Part shown: positions 35,081 through 43,601 of the stretch, piece after piece | Layout of the letters: the number at the start of each line of letters is the position of its first letter | Numbering within the stretch: the stretch's first letter is position 1 | Assembly: GCA_037444575.1 (NCBI GenBank) | Contig: JBBIME010000004.1 | Location: 310,001 to 374,000 of the forward strand | Source: Bacteriovorax sp037444575 | GTDB taxonomy: Bacteria; Bdellovibrionota; Bacteriovoracia; Bacteriovoracales; Bacteriovoracaceae | Reading direction: 5' to 3' | DNA length: 64,000 bases | Program-made: the position numbers and the translations under genes | The notes under the pieces: model-generated | The model's input: only the letters and a program-made list of their open reading frames with translations | Told to the model about the DNA's origin: nothing | Databases searched by the model: none

Positions 35081-36439
35081 ATGACGATTACCACGCCTCC
35101 TCAACTCGAACCTCCAAAAGTATCCGGAAATTTAATTTTTGGCCATCTGTTGGAAGCTAAGGATGAAGGTGTTTATTTTTATCTTCGCATGAATAGAGAG
35201 CATGGCGATGCTCTTCAAATTCGTTTTGCTCATCAGACCGTATTTCTTTTTTTAAATCCCGATTACAATCGTGAAGTTTTAGTTGAGAAAGCTGATCAAT
35301 TTATTAAAGGCAAGCAATACGATTCTCTTCGCCTGCTTTTGGGAAACGGCTTACTGACTTCAGTTGGAGCAGACTGGGAGAGACAGAGAAGAATGCTCAA
35401 TCCTCTTTTTGGAAGAGAAGGCATGGATGTGCTACTAGGTCATATTGATCGCATCACCAAAAAATACAGTGAGAAAGTAAGCGCAGACAAAGAAGTCAAC
35501 TGGAACAGATACATGCTGGATCTGACCTTAGAAGTTGCATTCGCTTCTTTTTTTGGCAAAAATTTTTCAGATAAAGAGCTAGATCTTCTCGCAGAGGCCA
35601 GCAATACCTGCGTACGCTTTGTATCTCATCGAATGTCTAACTTTATAAATCTGCCTCTATTTCTCCCAATAAAAGAACATAAGCAATTTAAAAAATCTTT
35701 TCTCTATTTAAAATCGACAGTTGAAAATATTTATAATTCAAGATCTGAATCAAACGAGTCTGCTCCTCGGGATCTACTTGATCTTCTCATGAAGGCCCAA
35801 GACTCTGAAGGAGACCGCAAAAAACTTTCTCGCGATGAAATCTGGGATCAGATTCTCTCTTTCATGATGGCAGGCCATGAGACAACCGCCCTCTCGATGA
35901 GTTGGCTCTTTTATGAATTGGCCCGTCACCCAGAGGCGCAGGAGAAAATAGCAATTGAGTGCAAAAATAATAATTATCAATTCGATAATTCATTATCAGT
36001 TACTCAATATCCTTACCTCTCGGCAGTCATCAATGAAGTCTTGCGACTTTATCCTGCGGGTTGGATTCTTGCCCGAACTGCTGCAGTAGATTCTACTATT
36101 GGTGAATTTAAAATTAAAAAAGGACAAGTTCTCGCCGTCTCTCCGCTTGTCACTCACCGAGATCCGAGATGGTGGAAAGATCCAGATGAATTTATACCTG
36201 AGAGATTTTTAGAAGGGCATGAACTTTTTCATCAGGCACCTAAAAATGCTTTTATCCCGTTTAGTATCGGTAAGAGAAATTGTATTGGTGCGAGATTTGC
36301 CTTTTTAGAAATGAGTCTTTTTTGTCTGCACTTTTTTAAAGGGCACAGGGTCTATACAAAACAGGGCGAAGTGCGCATGAAGGCCTACGTCACTCTTAAA
36401 TCGGATAAAAACATCAAGCTTTTTGTGAAGAAGATCTAA
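35081..36439 (+). CDS. Cytochrome P450 monooxygenase
   Basis: A 452-residue soluble P450. The I-helix oxygen motif is AGHETTALS, the K-helix ExxR is EVLRLYP, the meander PERF motif is FIPERFLEG, and the heme-thiolate loop is PFSIGKRNCIGARFAF. The sequence style (long, with HRDPRWWKDPDEF) is closer to CYP4/CYP102-like fatty-acid hydroxylases than to short bacterial terpene P450s. Together with the three acyltransferases next door it may hydroxylate a fatty acyl chain. No ferredoxin or reductase is adjacent; the closest ferredoxin is at 5171. Confidence 0.93.
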   Translation: MTITTPPQLEPPKVSGNLIFGHLLEAKDEGVYFYLRMNREHGDALQIRFAHQTVFLFLNPDYNREVLVEKADQFIKGKQYDSLRLLLGNGLLTSVGADWERQRRMLNPLFGREGMDVLLGHIDRITKKYSEKVSADKEVNWNRYMLDLTLEVAFASFFGKNFSDKELDLLAEASNTCVRFVSHRMSNFINLPLFLPIKEHKQFKKSFLYLKSTVENIYNSRSESNESAPRDLLDLLMKAQDSEGDRKKLSRDEIWDQILSFMMAGHETTALSMSWLFYELARHPEAQEKIAIECKNNNYQFDNSLSVTQYPYLSAVINEVLRLYPAGWILARTAAVDSTIGEFKIKKGQVLAVSPLVTHRDPRWWKDPDEFIPERFLEGHELFHQAPKNAFIPFSIGKRNCIGARFAFLEMSLFCLHFFKGHRVYTKQGEVRMKAYVTLKSDKNIKLFVKKI

Positions 36440-37141
36440 TTATAAATTAGGATCAAAATCGTTTTCAATCGTATTAGGCCAATGCGATTTTTCGCAATAG
36501 TTAGGAGCGCAGACCACTTCAAGCTTTATGCGATCAGGGTCTTCAAAGTAAACCGAGTAATAATTTTTATCACCTGTTGGTTTTAATTCATAAAGCGTTG
36601 GTATCTCGTTAGCAACAAGGATCTCTTGGTGAAACTGATCAACGATTTCTTTTGTTGGAGCATAGATGGCCAGATGATTGATCCCAATTCTTTTTCGATG
36701 AAATCCATCCTTCAAATACTTTTCTTCTACAGGACTTAAAATTATTTTAAGTGTTCCGTCAGAATAGGTCGTATGATCTTTTCTAGAAACAAGCTTATCC
36801 CACCCAAGAGACAAAAGAATCAAATCATAAAAAAGAACACTCTTTTTATAATCAGAAACATTTAATTCGATGTGGGAAAGTTTTGTTGTTTTAACTCCCC
36901 ACTGCCAGCGAGGTTTTTCTCCGTAGCGTAAGCAAACAACGATAAGACCTACGACAATCAGAGGAACTGTTGCTAACAAAGAAAAGTTCTGAATATTTTT
37001 TGAATAATCGAGACTCTTTACAATGAATTTGACCAATAAAGGAATTAAAACAAAGACGAACGTTATCGTCCAACCTTGCCACGTGATAGGGGTCCATCCC
37101 CAACCATAAGTTTTTCTTCTAAACCAAAGTTTTGTTTTCAT
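36440..37141 (-). CDS. VOC (glyoxalase-fold) domain fused to a two-helix membrane anchor
   Basis: A 233-residue protein. Residues of about 1-75 start with RKTYGWGWTPITWQGW and contain two membrane helices (ITFVFVLIPLLVKFIV and LLATVPLIVVGLIVV). Residues of about 85-215 form a VOC module with His in SHIELNVSDYKKS, another in INHLAIYAPTKE and Glu in IKLEVVCAP, i.e. the metal triad positions. The anchor type also occurs as a separate small protein in other bacteria, so this is a fusion. Substrate is unknown. The gene ends beside the convergent P450 stop. Confidence 0.65.
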   Translation of the reverse strand: MKTKLWFRRKTYGWGWTPITWQGWTITFVFVLIPLLVKFIVKSLDYSKNIQNFSLLATVPLIVVGLIVVCLRYGEKPRWQWGVKTTKLSHIELNVSDYKKSVLFYDLILLSLGWDKLVSRKDHTTYSDGTLKIILSPVEEKYLKDGFHRKRIGINHLAIYAPTKEIVDQFHQEILVANEIPTLYELKPTGDKNYYSVYFEDPDRIKLEVVCAPNYCEKSHWPNTIENDFDPNL

Positions 37142-37144
37142 AAA

Positions 37145-37609
37145 TTATTTTTGAATAAGTTTTTCATCGATCCCGAAAAAAAACTGTCGTCTTGTATTAA
37201 ATGATGAAAGATAAACGTCGTTTCCTTGCAATGACCAGTAAGCACTATCAATGAAGTAGCGATTCAATCTTGCCGCAACTTCTCCCTCTGCCTTAAAGAC
37301 CATTTTATTTTTTATCTTTTTAAACAAATTATACGGAACAAGGATCTGACAATCGCCAAATGTATCATCGGTTTGATTGGTTAATCCTTCACAGGTGAGG
37401 TTGAATTCTTTTTCATTAATTCGTTTTATCTGCTGGTTTTCTACCATAACTTTCCACAACTCTCCCGCTTCAAAGGGAGGAATGAGCTGATCATCTATTA
37501 AGTGGATTGCGAGATAAGTATTATCGCGAACAAGTCTTGCTGATACGTTTGTCCCTGCAAAACTAAAAGTTGCAAACATTGTCAGAATAGCTGCGATCAT
37601 TATTTTCAT
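37145..37609 (-). CDS. Small secreted protein of unknown function
   Basis: A 154-residue protein with a signal peptide (MIAAILTMFATFSFAG, cut near AGTN). The mature part is beta-rich with two Cys (LTCEG and GDCQI) that could form a disulfide. No family recognised. It lies 3 nt before the VOC fusion gene and is probably cotranscribed with it. A strong terminator upstream separates it from smc. Confidence 0.6.
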   Translation of the reverse strand: MKIMIAAILTMFATFSFAGTNVSARLVRDNTYLAIHLIDDQLIPPFEAGELWKVMVENQQIKRINEKEFNLTCEGLTNQTDDTFGDCQILVPYNLFKKIKNKMVFKAEGEVAARLNRYFIDSAYWSLQGNDVYLSSFNTRRQFFFGIDEKLIQK

Positions 37610-37626
37610 TGGTCTCTCCTAAAACT

Positions 37627-37654
37627 AAAAAAGCTCCCCGAAGGGAGCTTTTTT
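37627..37654 (-). terminator. Rho-independent terminator after smc
   Basis: gctccc-cgaa-gggagc flanked by six A and six T: a perfect 12-bp stem with a CGAA tetraloop, 5 nt after the smc stop. It would work in both directions. Confidence 0.9.
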
Positions 37655-37658
37655 ATAA

Positions 37659-40600
37659 TTAGTGAAGTTGAACTGAAACTGCTTTTGAAACCCCAGGCTC
37701 TTGCATAGTAACACCATAAAGAGTGTCATTGAGTTCCATTGTCTTTTTATTGTGTGTAATGAGGATGAATTGTGAATCTGAACTCATCTCTCTTAAAAGT
37801 TCGTTAAAACGGCCAACGTTAGCATCATCAAGTGGAGCATCAACCTCATCCAGTAAACAGAATGGTGATGGCTTAACAAGGAAGATAGAGAAAATTAAAC
37901 TCACGGCAGTCATGGCCTTTTCACCACCTGACATAAGGTTAATGTTCTGCATTTTCTTTCCAGGAGGTTGAGCAACGATCTCGATTCCGCATTCAGCATC
38001 GTTGATGTCCCCTACGATCTTAAGATCTGCAGATCCACCACCGAAAATGATTGGGAATACTTTCTGGAAGCGAGTATTAACTTCTTCGTAAGCAGCTTGG
38101 AAGCGTGCTTTAGATTTTTCATCAATGTGAGCAATCGCTTTTTGTAAATCTTCAAGAGAAGATCTAAGCTCAACTTCCTGAACTTTGAGGAAGTCTGCGC
38201 GAAGTTTTTGACGATCGTAATCTTCAATCGCTTGCCAGTTGATATCTCCTAAGCGACCAAATTCAAGTCTGTAATTTTTAAGTTTATCTGAACACTCTTT
38301 AAGATCTTGTCCATAACGGCGAACAAACTCAAATTCTTTTGTTTCGATTTCTTTTGTTCCTTCTTCTGTTTCCATCCAGAACATAGAATTAACATCTTTA
38401 AGATCTTCGTAATCACTTTCTTGATATTCAAGGAATTTTCCAAGAACAGCGCGAAGGTTGATTTGGTATTTCTCAAAAATATTGCGAACATTTTGCTCTT
38501 CTTCCACGATTGATTGTGAAAGTTTCACCTCAAGCTCAGAAATCTCTCTTTGATGCTTGTTGATTGTAGCAGTGATATTTTTCACTTCATCTTCGCGATC
38601 TTTCATTGAAAGAAGGAGTTGACCAAGGCTGTCTTTTAAAAGATTCAAGACATCTTCTTTATCGCTTAGAACAAGAGAAGTTTCTTTGTTAGAAGCTTCA
38701 AGCTCTTCTAATTCAGTAATAATCTGATCAATTTCACCATTGTATGTAGCAACCAATGTTTTGTTTGATTCAAGACGCTGATTTAAGCGATCGATCTGGC
38801 CATTTAAATCTTCGATTTGAGAGTTTAAGCTCTTAAGTGTTGATTCAAATGATCTTGCCTCAACTTGCTTTTGAAGAAGCTCTGATCTCTCATCTTCAAA
38901 GGCAGATTTTTGAAGTTCAACTTCTTCTTGAATTTCATCATAGCGAGAAGTTTTTTCACTAAGGTTACTGCTTAGTTCTTCTTTTTTGCGAGACAGTTTT
39001 TCTTCTGACTCGATCATATCAAGGCGAGATTTTGAAATTTCTTGTTTTCTATTTTTTAGAATCTCAAGACGAGTAAATCCAGCTTCAAAGCTAGAAAGTT
39101 TCGCGTCTAATGCCGATTTTTTAGCTGAGAATTGAGCGCGAGCTTCTGCGGCTTGATCGCGAAGAGAATCAAACTCAGTTTTTTGTCCTTCAAGTTTTGT
39201 TCTTTCACTTAGAGATTTTGACTCTAGTTCAGTCACTTCTGCCTGAAGAGAAGCTACTACAACTTTTAATTCTTCAATTTGATTATTTCTAGCAACAAAG
39301 CCAAGAGATTCATCACTTACTGCTTGGATGCTTACTAATTTAGCGCCAACAAGATTTGCAACTTTTCTTGATCCATCAACTGAAGCAATCGCTTTAAAGC
39401 GGATATCTGCTGAAAGAGAAGACATTGAATCAGCTGAGAGATTATTTGCAATGAAATAACCATCTAAGAAAGCTGACATTTTATCTTTAAGCTCAGTATT
39501 CATTTCAAGAATTTCTGAAAGACTTACTAGATCATCACCTAGAGTAAGTTTTAAACGAGCAACCGTTTCCTCAGATAATTTATCTGCGGTTGTCATTTTT
39601 AAGTAATCAAGATTTTTCTCGTTTGATTCAATCCATGAGAAAAGATCTGAATCATTAGAAGACGAAGCCACCAATGTTTCCATAAATTCAGAAAGAAGTG
39701 TTTGAACCGCTTTCGTGTACTTCTCTTCACACTTGATTAAAGTTCCAAGAAGCGCAAATCCTTCTGAGTTCTCTTTTAAGAAAGCTGAGATACCTTCTTT
39801 TTTTCCTTCAAGTGACTTATTGATTTCAATCAGTGAGTGAAGTTTTGATTCTGTTTGAATAAGAATTTTTGATTTTGCTTGGAAATTTTGTTCCAACTCT
39901 CTTACTGAAATAGTAGCGTCATCAATTGTTGATCTAAGAGCAATCTCTTTATCTTTTAATTCAATTGAAGACTTTTCTGCCGTTGCAACAGCTTCTCTTT
40001 CCGCTACGATTTGAGTGTTAACTCCAGAGTATTGAGCTTCAAGAGCTTCAATTTCTTTTGTTAAGTCTTGAAGTGAAGCTGCGTATTCTTCTAAGCGAGA
40101 AGTGTTTCTAAAAAGCTCTTGATCAATTTTATTGAAGGCTTCTTTTTCTGCTTCAATTTCATCTTTTAAGTCATTGAAGCTTTGAGTTTTAAATTCTAGC
40201 TCTTCTTTTAAGTGCTCAACTCTCTCTTCTAGTAAAGCAAAGTCGTTATCTTCTTCGCCTTTTTTCTCCCATGTCTCAAGCTCAGTTTTAAGCGTTTCTA
40301 GTTTTTCCAGACGGCCTGTTAGCTCAAGGTTTACAGAAGCAATTTCACTTTCTCTTGTCTCAATTAGTTTTTCTTTTTCTGATTGAGTTTTACATAGATA
40401 AACCAGGCGCTCTTCAGCGGCTGCAAGTTCTTTTGAAATTGTATTATATTCTTTTTGAAGTTCTTCGATTTTAGCTGTTTCTTCATCTTTTCTGAAACGC
40501 TCTTCTTCAAGACCAATTTCAAGAACGTTTTTGCGAGCACTTAAATTTTCAATTTCTTCAGTGCGTGCGTCTACGACTACCTTTGATTCTTTGTAGTTTT

Positions 40601-41333
40601 TAAGAAGGTCGAACTCTTTATGAGAGTGAACAATGAGGTCGTATCTTTCAACTTTCTGTTTTAAATCGCGAGCGCGTTCCGCCTTTTCTGCCTGCTTCTC
40701 AAGAGCTTTAAGATTTTTTTCAATCTCTTGTTGAAGGTCATTTAAGCGAGCAAGGTTTTGTTCCGTTTGCTCAATCTTTTTAAGCGATTCTTTTTTTCTA
40801 ATTTTAAATTTTGTGATCCCGGCAACTTCTTCGATCATAACTCGACGTTCTTCTGGTTTTTGATTTACCAGACGATGGATTTCTCCCTGAGCGATAATTG
40901 AATATGACTTTGCTCCAGCTCCTGTATCCATGAATACTTCTTGAATATCTCGTAAACGACATGGAACATCGTTGATACGGTATTCAGTTTCACCATTTCT
41001 ATACAACTTTCTTGTTAACTGAATTTCAGATGGGCTTGATACTTGATGACCAATATGAATATGTTTTCCTTCATCGTTCTCAAGAACAAGTGATACTTCA
41101 GCGAATGAAGCAGGTGTGTATTTTGATGATCCTGCAAAGATAACATCTTTCATGGAATTACCACGCAAGTGTTTCGCTGATTGTTCACCCATAACCCAGA
41201 AGAGGGCATCTACAACGTTGGATTTACCACAACCGTTAGGGCCTACAATTCCAGTGATCCCTTCATCGAAATGAATGACCTGGCGATCTTTGAAAGATTT
41301 AAAACCTTGAAGAATAAGTCTCTTTAACTTCAC
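37659..41333 (-). CDS. smc: Chromosome segregation protein SMC
   Basis: A 1224-residue condensin ATPase. The N-terminal head has Walker A (GPNGCGKSNVVDALFWVMGE) and the Q-loop region, followed by two long coiled coils around a hinge near residues 520-680. The C-terminal head has the ABC signature LMSGGEKAMTAVSLI and Walker B PFCLLDEVDAPLDDANV. Length and order are full. The start is GTG with GAGG 8-9 nt upstream. scpA and scpB are not adjacent. Confidence 0.97.
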   Translation of the reverse strand: MKLKRLILQGFKSFKDRQVIHFDEGITGIVGPNGCGKSNVVDALFWVMGEQSAKHLRGNSMKDVIFAGSSKYTPASFAEVSLVLENDEGKHIHIGHQVSSPSEIQLTRKLYRNGETEYRINDVPCRLRDIQEVFMDTGAGAKSYSIIAQGEIHRLVNQKPEERRVMIEEVAGITKFKIRKKESLKKIEQTEQNLARLNDLQQEIEKNLKALEKQAEKAERARDLKQKVERYDLIVHSHKEFDLLKNYKESKVVVDARTEEIENLSARKNVLEIGLEEERFRKDEETAKIEELQKEYNTISKELAAAEERLVYLCKTQSEKEKLIETRESEIASVNLELTGRLEKLETLKTELETWEKKGEEDNDFALLEERVEHLKEELEFKTQSFNDLKDEIEAEKEAFNKIDQELFRNTSRLEEYAASLQDLTKEIEALEAQYSGVNTQIVAEREAVATAEKSSIELKDKEIALRSTIDDATISVRELEQNFQAKSKILIQTESKLHSLIEINKSLEGKKEGISAFLKENSEGFALLGTLIKCEEKYTKAVQTLLSEFMETLVASSSNDSDLFSWIESNEKNLDYLKMTTADKLSEETVARLKLTLGDDLVSLSEILEMNTELKDKMSAFLDGYFIANNLSADSMSSLSADIRFKAIASVDGSRKVANLVGAKLVSIQAVSDESLGFVARNNQIEELKVVVASLQAEVTELESKSLSERTKLEGQKTEFDSLRDQAAEARAQFSAKKSALDAKLSSFEAGFTRLEILKNRKQEISKSRLDMIESEEKLSRKKEELSSNLSEKTSRYDEIQEEVELQKSAFEDERSELLQKQVEARSFESTLKSLNSQIEDLNGQIDRLNQRLESNKTLVATYNGEIDQIITELEELEASNKETSLVLSDKEDVLNLLKDSLGQLLLSMKDREDEVKNITATINKHQREISELEVKLSQSIVEEEQNVRNIFEKYQINLRAVLGKFLEYQESDYEDLKDVNSMFWMETEEGTKEIETKEFEFVRRYGQDLKECSDKLKNYRLEFGRLGDINWQAIEDYDRQKLRADFLKVQEVELRSSLEDLQKAIAHIDEKSKARFQAAYEEVNTRFQKVFPIIFGGGSADLKIVGDINDAECGIEIVAQPPGKKMQNINLMSGGEKAMTAVSLIFSIFLVKPSPFCLLDEVDAPLDDANVGRFNELLREMSSDSQFILITHNKKTMELNDTLYGVTMQEPGVSKAVSVQLH

Positions 41334-41454
41334 AAGCGTATCCTCTGCTATGTGTTGTTTATAATGTGTGTGTGTCTTTTAAACTTCATCAATTTGTCAT
41401 AAATAGCTTGATTAGTACATTAGAAAAGTGATGTGGAAAGAGAATGTAAGAGGG

Positions 41455-41484
41455 CCATTTTCAGAGGAGAAAATGGATTTTTTT
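41455..41484 (+). terminator. Plus-strand terminator-like hairpin upstream of smc
   Basis: ccattttc-agagga-gaaaatgg is a perfect 8-bp stem followed by ATTTTTTT on the plus strand. No plus-strand gene precedes it, but a perfect TATAAT lies at 41360-41365, so it could end a small RNA of about 115 nt. The rest of 41334-41579 shows no gene. Confidence 0.4.
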
Positions 41485-41579
41485 GAAGTCATTTCAGAGC
41501 ATTGCAGATGCTGAGTTCGAATGCATTTTTTTTGCAACGCAAATCGCCTCAGCAATCTGTTGATTATCGAGTTATGGGC

Positions 41580-42017
41580 TTAATGCGACGATACTTGTGG
41601 TTCATGGTGTTCATGACGACAAATTTTGCTAAATGCTTCTTTGGACTCGACTTCTTTTAATGCAAGATCACCAAGGGCCAAAATCCCCACTAGTCTTTTT
41701 TGTCGATTAACAACAGGGAGTCTTCTCACCTGATTTTCACCCATATTTTTTGCTACTTCGAGTATGTCTTGATCATCATAGCAATAAAGAACTTTTGGCG
41801 ACATGACATCGCGGATTTTCGTTACCTTAGGATCTTTTCCTGCCGCTACAGCGCGAACCGCAATGTCTCGATCAGTAATCATTCCAATTAATTTATCATT
41901 TTCACTTACTGGCATAATACCGAAGTCACCTTCGCGCATTTTTTTAGCAGCTTGAAGTAGCGACATATCGGGATTGGCCAATTCAACTTTTTTGGTCATG
42001 CACTCGCGTACTAACAT
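41580..42017 (-). CDS. CBS-domain pair protein
   Basis: A 145-residue protein made of two CBS motifs (first around MREGDFGIMPVSENDKLIGM and ITDRDIAVR, second around GENQVRRLPVVNRQKRLVG). Such pairs bind adenosine nucleotides and act as energy or redox sensors. The tail is His-rich (RHEHHE). The ATG at 42017 follows a strong AAGGAGG; an upstream ATG at 42140 would run through the tRNA gene and is rejected. The ribosome site is part of a hairpin (42026-42052). Confidence 0.85.
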   Translation of the reverse strand: MLVRECMTKKVELANPDMSLLQAAKKMREGDFGIMPVSENDKLIGMITDRDIAVRAVAAGKDPKVTKIRDVMSPKVLYCYDDQDILEVAKNMGENQVRRLPVVNRQKRLVGILALGDLALKEVESKEAFSKICRHEHHEPQVSSH

Positions 42018-42025
42018 ATTGTCCT

Positions 42026-42052
42026 CCTTGTGGAAGTAAACTTCCTTCAAGG
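42026..42052 (-). promoter_or_regulatory. Hairpin overlapping the CBS-gene ribosome site
   Basis: Minus strand: ccttg-aa-ggaagt-tt-acttcc-a-caagg. Two helices of 5 and 6 bp share a small internal loop, and the last arm covers the AAGG of the AAGGAGG site (complement of 42023-42029). It could hide the ribosome site. Confidence 0.45.
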
Positions 42053-42096
42053 ATTTAAAGTGCAATCGCAGTACCGATTTTAGTGGGATAAAAAAA

Positions 42097-42173
42097 TGGT
42101 CGGAGCGAGAGGATTCGAACCTCCGACCCTCTGCTCCCAAAGCAGATGCGCTACCAAACTGCGCTACGCTCCG
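42097..42173 (-). tRNA. tRNA-Pro (anticodon TGG)
   Basis: A 77-nt cloverleaf on the minus strand. The acceptor stem CGGAGCG/CGCTCCG is perfect, the D stem is GCGC/GCGC, the anticodon stem is TCTGC/GCAGA with loop TTTGGGA, and the T arm is GGAGG-TTCGAAT-CCTCT. The CCA end is encoded, and seven T follow directly. Confidence 0.97.
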
Positions 42174-42240
42174 ACAATTGATGGGAATCGAAAAGATAGG
42201 TGACTTTTATATTTTAAAAGTAACCGATTGGCAACGAATT

Positions 42241-42822
42241 TTAACTTCTCTGTGAGAAAAACTTTTGGGCGAAGCTTACGGCCAGGGCCCGGTGAGAGTT
42301 TTTATTTTTCCACTCACCTAGTTCAGCCACAGTGAGTTCCCCGTCGCCTTCAGAGGGAATAAAAACCGGATCATAACCGAATCCGCCATCGCCTCTGTAG
42401 CTATGGCCTACGGAGCCGTTCATGCGGCCTTCAAAATAAAAAATCTCTTTTTCGTTTAGGTACACACATAAAACACATGTAAAAAAAGCCTCTCGCGAGG
42501 GCTTGCCTTCCATTTTTTTTAGAAGCAATTGAGCGCGCTCAAAATCTTTTAATCCTTCTCCTCCAAAGCGGGCCGATTGAATGCCCAATTCATCTGGAAG
42601 TGCTTCAACATTTAATCCTGAATCATCAGCGAGCACAGGAATTTTATATTCTCGATAGTAAGCTTCTGCTTTTAAAAGTGCATTTTCAAAATAACTTTTT
42701 CCATCTTCAACAACTTCAAGCTTATGAGGTGCTGGTCTCACTGTGATAATTTTTGGATCAAAAAGTTCCGAAAACTCCAGTGCCTTATGAGCGTTACTGG
42801 AAGCGAGAATAAGATCGATCAT
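42241..42822 (-). CDS. rdgB: XTP/dITP diphosphatase (RdgB/HAM1)
   Basis: A 193-residue house-cleaning pyrophosphatase for ITP, dITP and XTP. The start ILASSNAHKALEFSELF gives the S/T-x-N-x-x-K nucleotide motif; LADDSGLNVEALPDELGIQS holds the metal-binding Asp pair, and GGFGYDPVFIPSEG is the base-recognition loop. It overlaps rph by 4 nt, the usual rph-rdgB pairing. Confidence 0.95.
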   Translation of the reverse strand: MIDLILASSNAHKALEFSELFDPKIITVRPAPHKLEVVEDGKSYFENALLKAEAYYREYKIPVLADDSGLNVEALPDELGIQSARFGGEGLKDFERAQLLLKKMEGKPSREAFFTCVLCVYLNEKEIFYFEGRMNGSVGHSYRGDGGFGYDPVFIPSEGDGELTVAELGEWKNKNSHRALAVSFAQKFFSQRS

Positions 42823-43523
42823 TTAAGGGCCTCAGTTTGTTTTGCAAACACTGTATCGAGACAAGTTTTTGCACACTCTAAAAGCGCCATTAATTGATCA
42901 TGAGAGAAAGGATGCCCTTCTGCTGTTCCCTGAACTTCAACAAATTTTCCAGATCTCGTCATGACAACGTTCATATCTGTTTCGCAGCTAGAATCTTCTT
43001 CGTAATTTAAATCAGCAATAATTTTTCCTTCTTTATTCACACCAACACTGATAGCCGCTAATTGTTCAATCAGAGGACTTTCCTTAATCGCACCATCAGC
43101 AATTAATTTTTTCATAGCAATTTCCAATGCCACATAGGCTCCAGAAATTGAAGTCGTGCGCGTCCCACCGTCAGCAACCATAACGTCGCAGTCGATTTGA
43201 ACTGTGCGCTCTCCTATTTTTTTTAAGTCGATAATCGATCGCAGTGAGCGTCCTATTAATCGTTGAATTTCTTGTGTTCTACCACTTGCTCCATTTCTCT
43301 CGCGTTTATTGCGTGAGTGAGTCGCAGAAGGAAGCATCGAATATTCAGCTGTGAGCCAACCTTCGCCTTTGCCTTTTAAGAAAGGAGGAACCCCGTCATC
43401 CACTGTTACAGTGACATAGACTTTTGTATTGCCACATTCAACAATAACCGATCCTTTAGCGTAAGGATTTGGATTAATAGTGTATTTGATATTTCGCGGA
43501 GTAGATCTTTCGATTAATGACAT
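42819..43523 (-). CDS. rph: Ribonuclease PH
   Basis: A 234-residue phosphorolytic 3' exoribonuclease that trims tRNA ends. It has the N-terminal R-x-P/T-R motif (STPRNIKYTINPNPYAKGS), the GWLTAEYSMLPSAT phosphate-binding region with RNKRE, and CDVMVADGGTRTTSISGAY. Full family length. An AAAGGA site precedes the ATG, and the gene is translationally coupled to rdgB. Confidence 0.95.
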   Translation of the reverse strand: MSLIERSTPRNIKYTINPNPYAKGSVIVECGNTKVYVTVTVDDGVPPFLKGKGEGWLTAEYSMLPSATHSRNKRERNGASGRTQEIQRLIGRSLRSIIDLKKIGERTVQIDCDVMVADGGTRTTSISGAYVALEIAMKKLIADGAIKESPLIEQLAAISVGVNKEGKIIADLNYEEDSSCETDMNVVMTRSGKFVEVQGTAEGHPFSHDQLMALLECAKTCLDTVFAKQTEALK

Positions 43524-43601
43524 TCGTTTTCCTTTGAGCTAAAAAATGATTGGATATGTAGTGAATCATAAACTGCCACGTTCGAATTTAAAAGAGGTCT
43601 G

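Noticed and set aside
36433..36454. Terminator between the P450 and VOC genes
   Set aside because: A stem exists (gatctaatt / aattaggatc, one bulge) but no T tract follows on either strand.
37723..37971. Plus-strand ORF opposite the smc head
   Set aside because: It lies antisense to the conserved Walker B and signature region, with no ribosome site.
41362..41372. TG/CA dinucleotide run as a phase-variable repeat in the smc leader
   Set aside because: Only about five units long, too short to be a convincing slippage locus.
42018..42140. Upstream extension of the CBS protein to an ATG at 42140
   Set aside because: It would read through the 3' half of tRNA-Pro, and the strong AAGGAGG site supports the ATG at 42017.
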